The notes: generated from the letters alone by a model not told the origin. Counted from the first letter of the stretch, positions 1 through 11,328 are shown. The stretch: DNA of 63,909 nucleotides from Pseudobdellovibrionaceae bacterium (GCA_016719575.1 JADJYV010000005.1:1-63909); one strand, 5' to 3'. Program-made: numbers and translations.

Positions 1-748
1 AAATTTTAAAGATAATCTTCGGGAGTGGAATATTTTTCCTTTTTTTCCCCAAGCCCTCAATTATAAAATCGACAATTTCTTTAATTGAGACATTTCTCTC
101 ATCCTGCCCCAAGTAAATACCCCTGGCCTCTTTTTAATTATTAAATCTGTCATGTAAAGTAAATTTTTAATACTGACTACAGTTCTCATTTGCCTCATAG
201 GCGAAAGGCAGTATAGGGATTTTATCCACTAATCTAATCAGGGAAGCCATATTGCCCTTCACCCCCTCTCCGTAAATCATCGGCGGACGAATAATCGCAA
301 CTTTGAATTTTTCGTCTTCTAATTTTTGCAGAATTTCCTCGGCCATGGCCTTACTTTTTCCGTACGAGTCTGTAGGCTTAATGGGTGTTTTTTCATTTAA
401 AACGAAGTTCTTGTCATCCAAAATCCCATCAACTCCGTACACTTTTACCGTACTATAAAAAACAAACTGCTTCACTCCAGCGGCTTTTGATCTACACGCT
501 AATTTTTCCGTTAGCGTCGTATTTACCTCGTAATATCTCTGGAAAGGAACAATGGAAGATTGATGAGCAAGGGCCGCCAGATGCAAGACAACATTGACAC
601 CTGAAAAGTCTATGTCCTCTACGGCAGTTTCTCTGAGCGAAACAGGCACAATTTCATATTGTGTTTCATAGCTTTTTATGAAGTTGGAACCAACGAAGCC
701 CGTGGCGCCCGTAATCATGATTTTTTTTTTGACGTTTTGAAATGTCAT
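1..748 (-). CDS. NAD-dependent nucleotide-sugar epimerase/dehydratase (partial, frameshifted)
   Basis: This is a short-chain dehydrogenase of the extended type, probably acting on a nucleotide sugar or undecaprenyl-linked sugar in O-antigen synthesis. The N-terminus has the Rossmann motif GATGFVGSNF, followed by HLAALAHQSS and the catalytic-type YGKSK with RPPMIYG further on. The main frame stops at 167. The family sequence continues in another frame (SIKNLLYMTDLIIKKRPGV) and then a third (YLGQDERNVSIKEIVDFI) down to base 1, so at least two indels lie between about 85 and 190. The gene runs off the window. The start is uncertain: ATG at 748 or at 718, neither with a good ribosome site. Substrate cannot be assigned. 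Confidence 0.75.
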
Positions 749-986
749 ACTAAGTATTCCCAACAATAACAGAAGCTGTGGCTATTATTTGCAATTCTCC
801 ATGGAATGGACAAATGGTCTTAACTGGCCATTTCAAAAGTTTTAGATGAAAAGATGATTTATACAACAGATTTTACTTCTAAGTAGTCTGCGGAGTTAGT
901 TGCTTACCCAGAAGTCTTATGGATTTTCAAATTATATAAGAATAACCACGAGCAGCAGGTCCTTTTAAGTACATGCTCCACACGAC
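749..986. other. Intergenic gap, no gene seen
   Basis: AT-rich spacer between the epimerase and the glycosyltransferase, both on the minus strand. Translation of the minus strand gives short interrupted frames only, and no terminator-type hairpin was recognised. Confidence 0.5.
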
Positions 987-1969
987 CTACTCGAGCATCC
1001 CAAGAAACTCTCTCGCCGAGTAGATTTTTTTCTCTGGCAGCTCCAGACTTAAAAAACGCCTAACCGCACGAGCTATTGACTTCGAAGAGTAAGGATCAAA
1101 GGTTTGAGCAGGGGCAACAAATTCTCGCACGTAGTCCAACTCGGATGCTAATATTGGTAAGCCAAGACTCCTGGCCTCTAAAAGAGGCAGCCCGAATGAC
1201 TCTGTCTGCGATGGGAAAATAAGCGCTCCACATTGTTGATATAAACCTAACACTTCTTCATGAGAAAGACTCCCCAAATTGAAAATCTTAACCCCAGAGT
1301 CTTGCAAGCTGGAAATATACGAAAGAAGCTCAGTGTTACTGGAATGCAGCGTGACCCGCCAAGCTCGGATAAACGCCCTCGTCACCAAGCTTTTCCGGGC
1401 CTCGAACAGATTTCGATGATTCTTATGTGGGTCTCCCGAGCCTGGATAAACGAAATCATGCTTCAGCTTAACGTCTTCTTCTCGACGCTCTAATAATTTA
1501 AATGGGGCAACCACCACATTCGCATTTGGAAAATCAGTCAAAAAAAGATCTCGAACTAATTCAGACTGTACATAGACTGTCTGAACCTCACCCATCCCCC
1601 AGCGCAACCAAAAACGTTCAATCTTATGCTTAATTTTGGTCTTAGCGAAAAAGGAATTTTAGAGTATTTTTTTAACAACACGGTGTTCTGAAAATACAAA
1701 CTAACTCGCCCTTTTGACCGAAAAGGGGAGATTTCAAAGAGAACCGTTCGGCCCATTTTCACTTGCTTCCAAAGTAAATACTCGGCAACAAGTCGGCCAA
1801 AAACAGTAGGCTTAACATTTACGCGCATGATATTTTCACCGAGATTAACGCTTGGCGCGAATCTTGAGTCAAAAAAGCACGTACTGGGTGACTGTAGGCT
1901 CTTGAGGATCTCCTCCAAGAGGACCTTGCCCCCACCTTGATGAATGTTTGAAGCGTAAATGACTATCAT
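987..1969 (-). CDS. Glycosyltransferase family 4 (one frameshift)
   Basis: A retaining GT-B glycosyltransferase of about 325 aa, probably adding a sugar to the lipid-linked O-unit at the inner membrane. The N-terminal part starts at ATG 1969 with a glycine-rich loop (NIHQGGGKVLLEEI). The C-terminal half has PGSGDPHKNHRNLFEA and the E-x7-E signature TESFGLPLLEA typical of GT4. The two halves are in different frames. Reading across the five-T run near 1651-1656 with one base changed gives a continuous FAKTKIKHKIERFW linker, so a homopolymer indel is likely. Donor and acceptor are unknown. Confidence 0.8.
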
Positions 1970-2064
1970 TTAGTAAAATATACGTTTGATGTGTATTCTC
2001 GTCTATGAAAGTATAGCCGACTTAGTTTCTAAATTTTGCAGGGCTTGTCTAAATATGAAATCAC

Positions 2065-3654
2065 ATGTGCTCAGAAAATACAGTAATACTTTTTACTACA
2101 GTTCATATTCTGATAACAACATTTGGCGCGTTTAAATACCCCGGATCAATTGCCTACTATCTTCTTTTTCTCAGCAAGCTTTTTCGGCCTTGGGCTTACT
2201 TCTTTAAAAAGCAAAGACTCTCCAAGTTATATTTTTTTTGGTATCATGCTATGGTTAGGATTTTTTTGTAAAACATCGGTTCATTTGGCACTAGGAAACC
2301 CATTTGTTGAACCCATAGGAGAGTTCTTAGGAACTGCCGACGAATGGGACTCCGTCCTACTCGTCTCGTCGATTGGCTCGATGGGCTGCTCCTTAACAAA
2401 ATTTTTCCTCAACAAAGCATACAAGCATAATGCGCCTGAAAACTTACTTTTAGCCCCCGCTGCCACCTTGGAGTATTCAACCTGGTACCTCAAATATAGA
2501 AACGCCACGCTAATACTCAGCACCCTGCTCGTTAGCGCCTTAGGGGTTTTTAATCTAAAATATGGAATTACGGTTAGTGGCGTCGTTGCTGCAACAATTC
2601 TTCCTTGGCCTCTCAATGCTTTTACAGGGTGGCTCCTGTACATTGGATTCGCTATACTTATATCTCATATTTCATATCTGGAATTCGCTTTTTTTAAGAC
2701 AACAGCTAGGTCCTTTTCTCTCTCAGTATATGAAGGCTTAGTTTCTTCAGTTTCAATAATTAGCAGAGGTTTATTTTTATTCCATGTCATACCCGTCGTA
2801 ATTGTTAATTTAGTCAATCGAGACAAACTACTTATGTCTTGGCGAATGACATCTTGGTTCATCGCCCAATTCATCGTCGCATTTCTCGTAGGATCTGCGG
2901 GAGTCACCCTCATTCGCAATTATTTATTTGACGATGGCTCGTCGATTTTTGACTTCTACCAATTTGAAGACAAAGATATCCTTCTGTTTGAACTTTCAGA
3001 TTTATCCCAGTCTCTACCAATGCAAAAACAAACTAAAACTAAAGCTCACACCGTTGATAGCGAACCTCTCTGCCAGCGCCAACCACAAACACAACAACAA
3101 ACAGCATCGCGACTGCCATAAATCATGCTCAAAACGAAGAAAATAAAATCCCAATCGTTTTAAATAAAATACTTTCACTAACGATAGATAGGTGGGTGGG
3201 CATAGAGGGCGTAATGGCGGTCGAAGCATACCCCAAAAAAGAGATCAGCCTATTCGTCAATAGTCTATTCAGAAGACCCACGGTTGGCGAGCTAGACGTC
3301 TACGAGAGCATTTCAAAGTCAGTATATCAACCTAGTATGAAATTTAGCTTTGCCAGCATCCCTGGCCCCATAGCCTTTTTATATTACACAAACAGCCTTG
3401 CTATTGTTTTCGTCGGGATGGCTCTGTTTACCGTACTGATGAAAATTGTAGATTTTGTAGTTTTTAGAAATTTCAAAAACTGCTTTCTATCTGTACAGCT
3501 AGGCTTCTACCTAGCGAATTCCCTTGCACAGTCTGGTCTTAGCCCACGACCGTTGCTAATTTCATTTTTAATGACCACCTGTGGTCTTGTGGTCTTAAAG
3601 ATTTTTATTCTGTTTTGCGCCAAACGGGCGGATATTCGAACCAAAGTAAGATAA
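2065..3654 (+). CDS. Polytopic membrane protein, candidate O-antigen polymerase, copy A (frameshifted)
   Basis: First of three paralogues in this locus. The merged product is about 530 aa with many hydrophobic segments. Landmarks shared with copies B and C are PFVEPIG near the first third, a large soluble loop, DRWVGIEGVMAV, then FASIPGPIAFLY and LGFYLANSLAQSGLSPRPLL near the C-terminus. The frame changes at about 2166-2175 (T-rich) and between about 3010 and 3060, so two indels. The start is unsure: ATG 2065, or ATG 2054 with another indel. Size, topology and position in an O-antigen cluster that has a flippase but no other polymerase suggest a Wzy-type enzyme. This is inference; no family signature is certain. 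It is the only copy on the plus strand. Confidence 0.6.
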
Positions 3655-3689
3655 GAACAAGTAGCAACAAACTAAGCCACAAATTGTCA

Positions 3690-5044
3690 TTAAAATGAAA
3701 TTAGCAACGGCCTAGGACTCAGGGCCAAATTGAGAAAAACTATTCGCCAAGTAGAAGGATACCTGAGCAGACAAAAATGCATTTCCGAAAACTTTGTACA
3801 CGACTGTATCAGAAGCAACTATAATTAATCCAACCAATAACATCCCAACAAAAACAAACCACAATTTCCCGGGGTAATATAAAAAGGCGACAACTCCCGG
3901 AATACTTGCAAAGGAGTACTTCTCTCTTGCTGGATAGAGCGACTGAGAAATCTCCTCATAAACATCGACTTCACCAACCCTGGGTACCCGTAATATTGAT
4001 TTCGCCATAAGATCAAAACTTTTATTTGGATAGGCGACTACTGAAAAACCCCTTCAGCCCCAATCCATCGATCAATTGTAAGGCCAGAAACTTGCGAGTA
4101 ATAATTCCAAACTTACCCTCGAGTAAAGACATTCGCTGGAAAATATTTTTAACAGAGTATCTTTGAGTGTTCAGATATAAATCCCCGTATAGAGACGATC
4201 TTAATAAGGTGACGGACGAAGAGCTCGCAACAAAACACAACGAAAAAATAAAAACTTGCAGAGCTAATTTTTTAAAATCTAAATTCAAACGCTTTCGATT
4301 CAAATAATTTATAAACAGAATTGGCAGGTTGTGAAATAAAAACAACCCCCGACTAATGATAGAAACTGACGTAAAAGCCCCTCAAAGCATGCTAGAAAAA
4401 ACCAAGATTTTTTAGCTTTATTAGAACTAAACTCCCAATATGCAAGAAATGAGATCCCAATTGCAAATCCAATATAAAGAAGCCAACCACTGATTGCATT
4501 CAGCTTAAACGGAAGCACAGTCACAGCGTGCAGACCACTCATTGTAATACCTAAGGCAATATTTCCAATAGACACAAAAGCTATTGCCACAATTACAAAC
4601 AAGACAATAAACAGTCGATGTTTTAAATAAAACTGCGGCACAGAAGCTGTGCCCAAAACAGTGATATCATTTTTGTTTCAAAATACTTCGTCACAGCTTT
4701 GCTAAACAAAAAGCCTATAGCACCCACTGCGGCTACCATTAAAGATTCATCCCACTGCGCCGCCTGTCCATTAAAAAACCAATTGGCTCAACAAATGGGT
4801 AGCTCAGAATAATATGAGTCGTAATCTTCAACCAAAATCCCAACCACAGAATAACGCCAAAAAACATATATCCTAGGGACGTTCGAGATCTAATAGCTGC
4901 GACCAAAAGAAAATAATAAATCGCAGTAAAAACAGCATAACTGACCGCCCCTCCCTCAAACCTGGCAAGGGCAACGCCACCAAAAAGTAGGTGAAAAGCT
5001 AGAAGAGTGATTTCGATTTTACTTAGTTTTAACATCGAACCCAA
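3690..5044 (-). CDS. Polytopic membrane protein, candidate O-antigen polymerase, copy B (heavily frameshifted)
   Basis: Second paralogue, convergent with copy A. The same blocks occur in order: LGFWLKITTHII, PFVEPIGF, a Trp-Asp-Glu segment (QAAQWDESLMVAAVGAIG), GWLLYIGFAIGIS, SIISRGLFLFHNLP, DRWIGAEGVFSVVAYP, FASIPGVVAFLYYP and SFYLANSFSQFG. They are spread over at least five frame changes, near 4765, 4670, 4370, 4045 and 3713. Each can be restored by a single-base change, usually in a homopolymer. After the last correction the protein ends LSPRPLLISF, as copy A does before its extra tail. It is either a decayed gene or an intact one with several sequence errors. The role as a polymerase is inferred as for copy A. 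Confidence 0.55.
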
Positions 5045-5128
5045 GGCTAAACTATAAACACTGAGTTAACAATAGAGGTTTTATACAAAATAAAAATATA
5101 TTACTCAAATTCTATGCAGTTTTTCTTA

Positions 5129-6715
5129 CTACAAGCCATGCAGTGCTAATAAAACTGCAATCATAAATACAAATGGCAAATCCTGCCGAGGAGTTAGGCC
5201 AATTTGAGCAAAGAAATTTGCAAAGTAGACCCCCAAAAGAGAACACAAGAAGGGATTCTCAAACAACTTAAAAATGAAAAGTTCAATCGCCAAGACAAGG
5301 ATAGTAAGCGCAACCATTCCAAAAATACCACCGACAGCAATCCACTTAAAAATAGAAATGCGACGGGCCCAGGAAGACTCGCAAATTGCCAAATTTGGCT
5401 ATCCACGTAACGATAAGGCGACTTTGAAATCTCCTGAAATAGCGTGGGGGACTCATTTGTTCTCTTTTCCACTAGCGCCCTCGTAAAGAGACCAATGCTC
5501 TTGCTCTGAAAGGCACTCACCGCCATCACTGACTCTATACCGACAAAACGGCCCAAGAAAAGACCACCAATACCTTTGAGTAGGTCCAGGTTTATACGCT
5601 CTGTAAGGCCAGAAAAGTTTATTTTCACTTGCCGAGATAGAGGCTCCGCATTTGCATTCAGTCCCGTGCGCGCCTGAAGCGAAGAAACAATTTCAGCTTC
5701 TTCCTTTTCGAGGCTTTTGAGATGGTCGCCTTGTGGCTCGCCCTTTGCGATAAGCAGTTTGACATGCTCAATTCCTCCTCTCAAAACCTCTAGCCTGGTT
5801 AAAAGGACCTGATTTTTGAAACAGGTTTTGACTATCGGGATATAAAATCCCCGAAAAACATTTGCGCCGAGAACAGTCACAGCTATAACAATGCCGCAAA
5901 GTAGAATGTACCGAAGGAGCGACCTTGTGCGAAATATTGCAAAATATTGTCTATTTTCAACAAAGCCCAAAACTGCGGCAAACAGTGCAGCACCAAAATA
6001 CCCTGGCTTAAAAACCGAAATGCTTGCAATAACCCCCTCTGTTAGTATCGCGCTCAACGGAACTCTGATATTCCTTTTGAAGGCGACCTCCCAAGGCGTT
6101 ACTATCGCCAAAAGAATTGAGACACCTATGCTCACAGTCCATGCTATTACTGCATTAAGAGGCCATGGAAATATCACTTTGGGACTTAGCCCAACTTGTT
6201 GAATTCCAAAAAACGAATTAATAAAGGCAACGAACAAAATTGCAAAAAAATAAAAAATCCAAATAGATTTTCTGTATTGGACAAAAATATCTGGAGCTCT
6301 TGGCTGCATCGAAAAAGTGAGTGTGGGCTTGTGACCGACAAGTGCGGCCCATAGAACTCTCCCAAAGTGCCACCCCTGCAAATGCCACAAAACTTACAAT
6401 TAAAACCTCGTCCCAAGCTGATGGCGAGTTCTTAAAGTTTCCTATTGGCTCTACCCAAGGACCTTGTTTGATTAAAAAAACATTAAATTTTACCCAAAAT
6501 CCCATCAGCAAAAAAAAGGTAAAAAATATAAAACCATAGCTCACTTGATAAATAAATATGCTCAACGTTAAAAACAGGCTTACCATCGAAAACGCTAAGA
6601 ACAATGCTTTCGATCCCGAATATAAAATCGCTCCAGAAATTGTCGCAACCAACCAGAGGAGCAATATGCATCCCAGGACAATTTTCTTGGTGTTAGTGAA
6701 GTTACTTACTATCAT
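5129..6715 (-). CDS. Polytopic membrane protein, candidate O-antigen polymerase, copy C (frameshifted)
   Basis: Third paralogue, the most complete, about 530 aa. ATG 6715 is chosen because AGGTGG lies just upstream. Shared landmarks are PWVEPIGNF, SAWDEVLIVS, WPLNAVIAWTVSIG, a charged central loop rich in Glu/Lys, GRFVGIESVMAVSAF, FASLPGPVAFLFLSG and GVYFANFFAQIGLTPRQ. Two indels are needed, near 6300-6390 and near 5390. Copy C is more divergent from A and B than those are from each other in the motif blocks. It is followed downstream on the same strand by copy B. Polymerase function is inference from topology and context. Confidence 0.6.
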
Positions 6716-6722
6716 CGACCAC

Positions 6723-7118
6723 CTAATACGCCCCAAAGAGACGAATTTCTCTCATCTCAGCCTGACATCGGTCTGAAATATTTTTTCGCTTTTCAGTAAG
6801 GCAATTAAAAATCCGACTATCACCAGGAACAATGCCCTTACAGACGTTTTTTATATCAGGATAGCAGACAATTTTTAGGCGTTTACGTCGCTCACGCATC
6901 TCCATGGCAAATGTTGCGCACTCAGAGGACAGTTTGTCTATATTCCTATTCAAACACTTCCCCGCCTCCCTAGGCTCAACGCCAAGGCAAAATTTACGAA
7001 AGTCTTTGTCACACGGGTTTGCATGAGCAACTAGCGATAAGCTAATAAAAATCCACGTAAACAAAAGAACTCTGTAATTTTTAAAAGCCTGCAAACTAAC
7101 ACCCCAACCCACGCTCAT
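6723..7118 (-). CDS. Secreted cysteine-rich GLG1-type repeat protein
   Basis: A small exported protein with two copies of the cysteine-rich repeat known from Golgi apparatus protein 1 (PF00839-like). Repeat one reads CDKDFRKFCLGV...KCLNRN...ECATF; repeat two reads CYPDIKNVCKGI...NCLTEKR...RCQAEM. A signal peptide (hydrophobic VLLFTWIFISLSLVAHA) ends just before NPCDKD. ATG 7118 is preferred, overlapping the end of rfbG by about 23 bases; a longer frame to 7187 exists but has no leader character. Function unknown; cysteine pairs probably form disulphides in the periplasm. Confidence 0.65.
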   Translation of the reverse strand: MSVGWGVSLQAFKNYRVLLFTWIFISLSLVAHANPCDKDFRKFCLGVEPREAGKCLNRNIDKLSSECATFAMEMRERRKRLKIVCYPDIKNVCKGIVPGDSRIFNCLTEKRKNISDRCQAEMREIRLFGAY

Positions 7119-8175
7119 ACGCCCCAATCTGCTCAAGCGTAATCTTCCGAGCATCGCGATCAGCGGCATAAGCTTTATTCCATTCAACGATTTTCTCTAG
7201 AGCCTCGTTAAGACCCCAGTTAGGATGCCACCCCAAGCAAGCTTTTGCTTTTGAGCAATCCAGCTTCAAATATGTGGCCTCGTGAACAGCGCCAGGATCA
7301 CTAGCAACTTTATAGGTGGCTCCATCACCCCACATTTTAGCTAACTTTTGTACGATCCAATCGACCTTCTTGGCGTCAGAGTCCTCCGGACCAAAATTAA
7401 ATGCCTCAGAAAATTTATCACCCTGCTCGTAAAGGCCCTGAGCAAGAAGTAGATAACCTCGCAAGGGTTCAAGCACATGTTGCCACGGACGAATCGATTG
7501 TGGATTTCGCACTAGGACCGTTTCCTTTTCTCAAACGCCCTAAAAATATCGGGGATCAAGCGATCCTCAGCCCAATCACCGCCGCCAATGACATTACCGC
7601 CCTCGCTGAAGCCAGAAAAAACTGACTTGTTACCTGATTCATTAAAAAACGACTTGCGATAGGCAGAGGTCACCAGCTCTGAACACCCCTTACTATTGCT
7701 ATAAGGATCATGCCCCCCCATCGGTTCATTTTCTCGGTATCCCCAATGCCACTCTCGATTCTCGTAGCACTTGTCTGTGGTCACGTTCACCACCGCACGA
7801 ACTGAATCAACTACGCGCACCGCCTCTAGCAAATGCACAGTGCCCATCACGTTTGTCATATATGTTTCAATAGGATTTTTATACGAGTATCGAACCAGTG
7901 CCTGCGCCGCCATGTGAATGACAATATCTGGTTTTGTTTTTCCATGACTTTTTTAAATTTTCAAAATCACGAATATCGCCAATATGAGAATCAACAGCGC
8001 TCGCAATGTTAGCCTTTTCAAATAGCGATGGCTTCGTCTGCGGCTTCAAAGCATAACCGGTAACTTCTGCCCCCATCTTATGGAGCCACAGACTCAGCCA
8101 GCTGCCCTTAAATCCGGTATGCCCAGTTAAAAAAACTTTTTTTCCATTCCAAAAAGAATCTACCACACCCGCCAT
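7096..8175 (-). CDS. rfbG: CDP-glucose 4,6-dehydratase (frameshifts)
   Basis: Converts CDP-D-glucose to CDP-4-keto-6-deoxyglucose, the second step toward CDP-3,6-dideoxyhexoses. Visible are the Rossmann start VFLTGHTGFKGSW, AAQALVRYSY, the TTDKCYENREW motif, the YSNSK active-site region and GNVIGGGDWAEDRLIPD. ATG 8175 overlaps the end of rfbF. The frame breaks near 7930 and 7512. A compensating pair lies at about 7606 (an extra T in a T run) and 7598 (a missing G): correcting both turns SGFSEGGNV into the family sequence LASARAGNV. This argues for sequence error rather than decay. About 360 aa once merged, the normal length. Confidence 0.9.
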
Positions 8176-8926
8176 GGTGCCTTCCCGCTCTGCCAAAGCT
8201 CTTCAAGATGATTTTTATCACGAAGCGTATCCATCGGTTGCCAAAAACCCTTGTGAAAATACGCGTGCAATTCGCCGTCCTTTGCCAAAGACTCCATCGG
8301 CCCCTTTTCCCACACTGTTTTGTCGTCAGGAATAAGATCTATTACTTTGTGGTTAAGAACAAAGAAGCCTCCATTGATCCAATTGCCATCGCCCTCGGGT
8401 TTCTCTTGAAAACTTCGGACCTTGTCTTCTTGCAAGTTCAGAGCGCCAAATCGCCCCGGAGGCTGAGTCGCCGTCAAAGTCGCAAGCCCCCCGTGTTTTT
8501 TGTGAAAATCAAGGACCTGCTGAATATCGACGTTGGCCACGCCATCGCCGTATGTAAGACAAAAATCTTCTTTGCCAATATAATCTTTGACCCTGCGGAT
8601 CCGACCACCCGTCATCGTCTCTTCGCCCGTATCGACAAGTGTGACCTTCCAAGGTTCAGAACTGTTCTGATGGATTTCCATTTTGTTACTCTTCATGTCG
8701 AAAGTAACGTCTGAAGTGTGCAAAAATAATTCGCAAAATATTCCTTTATGACGTAACCCTTGTAGCCACAGCAAATCACAAAATCATTGAGGCCATAGTG
8801 AGAATAAATTTTCATGATATGCCAAAGAATGGGCTTGCCACCAATTTCAATCATCGGCTTTGGCTTCAAATGACTCTCTTCACTGATGCGAGTTCCGAAA
8901 CCGCCCGCTAAAAGCACGACCTTCAT
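8160..8926 (-). CDS. rfbF: Glucose-1-phosphate cytidylyltransferase (one frameshift)
   Basis: Makes CDP-glucose from glucose-1-phosphate and CTP, the entry to CDP-dideoxyhexoses. The N-terminus has the nucleotidyltransferase loop LLAGGFGTRISEES and KPMIEIGGKPILWHIM; later TYGDGVANVD and NGGFFVLN are typical of RfbF. ATG 8926 has GGGAG upstream. One indel near 8700-8720 separates the first 75 residues (FANYF) from the rest (LHTSDVTFDM). Merged length is about 255 aa, normal for the family. It is followed with overlap by rfbG and lies divergent to rfbH, so this intergenic space carries the promoters of the pathway. Confidence 0.92.
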
Positions 8927-9080
8927 ATCGCTCCCTTTGCTACTCTCCCTGAGACTTTATTAGATCAATGCCAGTAGGTACAAGGATTTGCCCCATTCTG
9001 CACCAAATTATTTCTTTTCAATTGATTGCAATAAGGGGCCCTCTCTTGGTAAGAAATTGAACTCTAGCCAGGAGTCACAA

Positions 9081-10415
9081 ATGCCAGTAAGTCCCTCAGG
9101 TAATGAAGAACTGCGTGCGTCGCTTATAAATTCGGCCAAAGCCCTCTTTCTTCAAGAAAACAAACCAAAAACCTTTACCCCTGGCTCTACCTATATCCCC
9201 GTCACAGCCAAAGTTGTTGATGAGGCCGACCTCGGCCATCTCATTGACGCATCGCTAGATATGTGGCTCACCGCTGGCAGGTATGCGCGGGAGTTTGAGT
9301 CTGTCTTTGGTAAGTATTTTGGTCGCACCACAAAGTCGCTGCTGGTAAATAGTGGCTCTAGCGCCAATCTTGTGGCGATTTCAGCCTTGGGCTCTCCAGA
9401 ACTCCGAAAATTCGGTTTTGAACCTCTTAAACCTGGCGACGAAATTATCACCGTAGCTGCTGGATTTCCAACAACGGTAAACCCCATCGTGCAAAACGGC
9501 TGGAAACCCGTCTTTATCGATGTGGATGCTAGCACGATCAATGCCCTGCCAAAACTCATCATGGAAGCAAAAACACAAAAAACTAGAGCCGTTGTCCTGG
9601 CTCACACTTTGGGCAATCCCTATCGTGCCGATATTTTGGCCGACTGGTGTAAATCCGAAGGACTCTTTTTAATCGAAGACTGCTGCGACGCCCTCGGTGC
9701 CACTATTCAAAACAAACCCGTCGGCAGCTTTGGCGAATATGCCACCAGTAGCTTCTATCCCGCTCATCATATTACCATGGGTGAGGGCGGCGCCGTGATG
9801 TCTAAGGACGGCCGTTTCAAAAAAATTGCAGAAAGTATCCGTGACTGGGGTCGCGACTGCTGGTGTGAGCCCGGCAAAGACAATACCTGTAATAAAAGAT
9901 TTTGCTGGAAGCTCGGCGATCTTCCCGAAGGTTATGATCACAAATATATTTACTCTCATGTCGGTTACAATTTAAAAGTCACCGATATGCAAGCCGCCCT
10001 CGGCGTTTCTCAGCTTAACAAAGTCGAATCCTTCGTTGAAGCTCGCCGCAACAACTGGAACTACCTCTACCAAGGGATCAAATCCTCTCCTGTCTTATCT
10101 AAAGCCTTCACTCCCGTCGAGGCTACGCCCGAAACAAATCCAAGTTGGTTTGGATTTCCACTCTATTGCGCTGAGGGGCTCAATCGCGAAAAAATCGTCT
10201 CGAGCCTCGAAGAAAAAAAGGTTGGAACAAGACTCTTGTTTGCGGGCAACTTGACCAAACAGCCTGCCTATAAAAACGTCGACTATCGTATTCACGGTAG
10301 CCTAAAGAATACCGATCATATTATGACTCATCTGTTCTGGATCGGAGTGCATCCGGCACTCGATAAAGCACGGATGAATTATATGCTTGAGCAGCTTGAA
10401 AGCATTGCGAAGTAG
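9081..10415 (+). CDS. rfbH: CDP-4-keto-6-deoxyglucose-3-dehydrase (E1)
   Basis: PMP- and [2Fe-2S]-dependent enzyme that removes the C3 hydroxyl of CDP-4-keto-6-deoxyglucose. The fold is the DegT/StrS aminotransferase type, but the Schiff-base lysine is replaced by histidine in YPAHHITMGEGGAV, the hallmark of E1/ColD dehydrases. The iron-sulphur cysteines are visible: one in EDCCDALG, then CWC followed by seven residues and another Cys. ATG 9081 is preferred over the longer frame from 8988 because AGGAG sits six bases upstream; this gives 444 aa. The partner reductase (E3, rfbI/ascD) is not seen in the window. Confidence 0.95.
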   Translation: MPVSPSGNEELRASLINSAKALFLQENKPKTFTPGSTYIPVTAKVVDEADLGHLIDASLDMWLTAGRYAREFESVFGKYFGRTTKSLLVNSGSSANLVAISALGSPELRKFGFEPLKPGDEIITVAAGFPTTVNPIVQNGWKPVFIDVDASTINALPKLIMEAKTQKTRAVVLAHTLGNPYRADILADWCKSEGLFLIEDCCDALGATIQNKPVGSFGEYATSSFYPAHHITMGEGGAVMSKDGRFKKIAESIRDWGRDCWCEPGKDNTCNKRFCWKLGDLPEGYDHKYIYSHVGYNLKVTDMQAALGVSQLNKVESFVEARRNNWNYLYQGIKSSPVLSKAFTPVEATPETNPSWFGFPLYCAEGLNREKIVSSLEEKKVGTRLLFAGNLTKQPAYKNVDYRIHGSLKNTDHIMTHLFWIGVHPALDKARMNYMLEQLESIAK

Positions 10416-10421
10416 GAACTC

Positions 10422-11328
10422 ATGACTTCAATTCTAATCACTGGAGCCACTGGATACACAGGTCGATTCTTAGCAAACAAACTCAGTAAGATGGGCTTCG
10501 ATGTTCACACCATCCAAAGATTAGAATCGAACGTCAACGAGACTAGCCTAGAAAAAGAAATCACCGTACATAGAATAAAGATTGATTTCGATTCTATTTT
10601 AAATCTATTTAACAATCACACTTTTGAAACTGTATTTCATTTGGCATCACATTCGAGCTATCAATGCGAGCCCGACGAGATCCCAAGATTAATTGAATCA
10701 AATATTCTATTCGGAATCTACATTTTAGAAGCAATGGCAAAGTGTGGCTGTAAAAACATCATAAACACAGGAAGTTATTGGCAGCATTTTGAGACAATTG
10801 AAAAAGAACCAATTTGTCTGTACGCAGCTACAAAGCAAGCATTTGAGGACATTATTAACTACTACGTCTTCTCAAAAAAAATCTCTGCAATCAGCCTAAA
10901 ACTGTACGACACATATGGCCCCGAAGATAATCGCAAAAACTTTTCAACCTAATAGATACATCTGCAAAAGAGAATACCAAATTAGAGATGACAAAGGGCG
11001 AGCAGCAATTAAGCATGGTCTATATTGATGATGTTACAGATGCTTTAATACATGCCCATGCAATATTAAAAACTTACCAAGCTCCAAAGCATCAGCACTA
11101 TTATGTCTACGGAGAATTACTAACACTTCGATCTATTGTGGAAGAATATGTTCTAGAAAACTCTTTAAAAATTTCTATCGACTGGGGAAAATTCCGTATC
11201 GAGAAACTCAGATTATGCGGCCCCACTTAGGCCCCAAATTGCCGGGATGGCACGCTAAGACTCCCCTTCGCGATGGTTTAAAAAAATGCGTAGCAAAAAC
11301 TTGTCTAAGAAAGATAGTTAAGAAATGA
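10422..11328 (+). CDS. CDP-3,6-dideoxyhexose synthase/reductase, RfbJ-like SDR (frameshifts)
   Basis: Short-chain dehydrogenase following rfbH, expected to reduce or epimerise the 4-keto sugar to abequose, paratose or a related CDP-3,6-dideoxyhexose. Seen: GATGYTGRFLANKL, HLASHSSY, NTGSYWQHF, Tyr-x3-Lys in YAATKQAFE, and KLYDTYGPED. The frame breaks near 10,945 and 11,215. The corrected tail reads PHLGPKLPGWHAKTPLRDGL and its TGA overlaps the ATG of the next gene (ATGA). Which dideoxyhexose is made cannot be read from sequence. Confidence 0.8.

Noticed and set aside
8988..9080. N-terminal extension of RfbH from 8,988
   Set aside because: Sequence before 9,081 does not fit the family and a good AGGAG site precedes ATG 9,081.
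9191..9959. Minus-strand frames inside rfbH (up to 123 codons)
   Set aside because: Antisense shadows of a well-supported gene, without leaders or domains.
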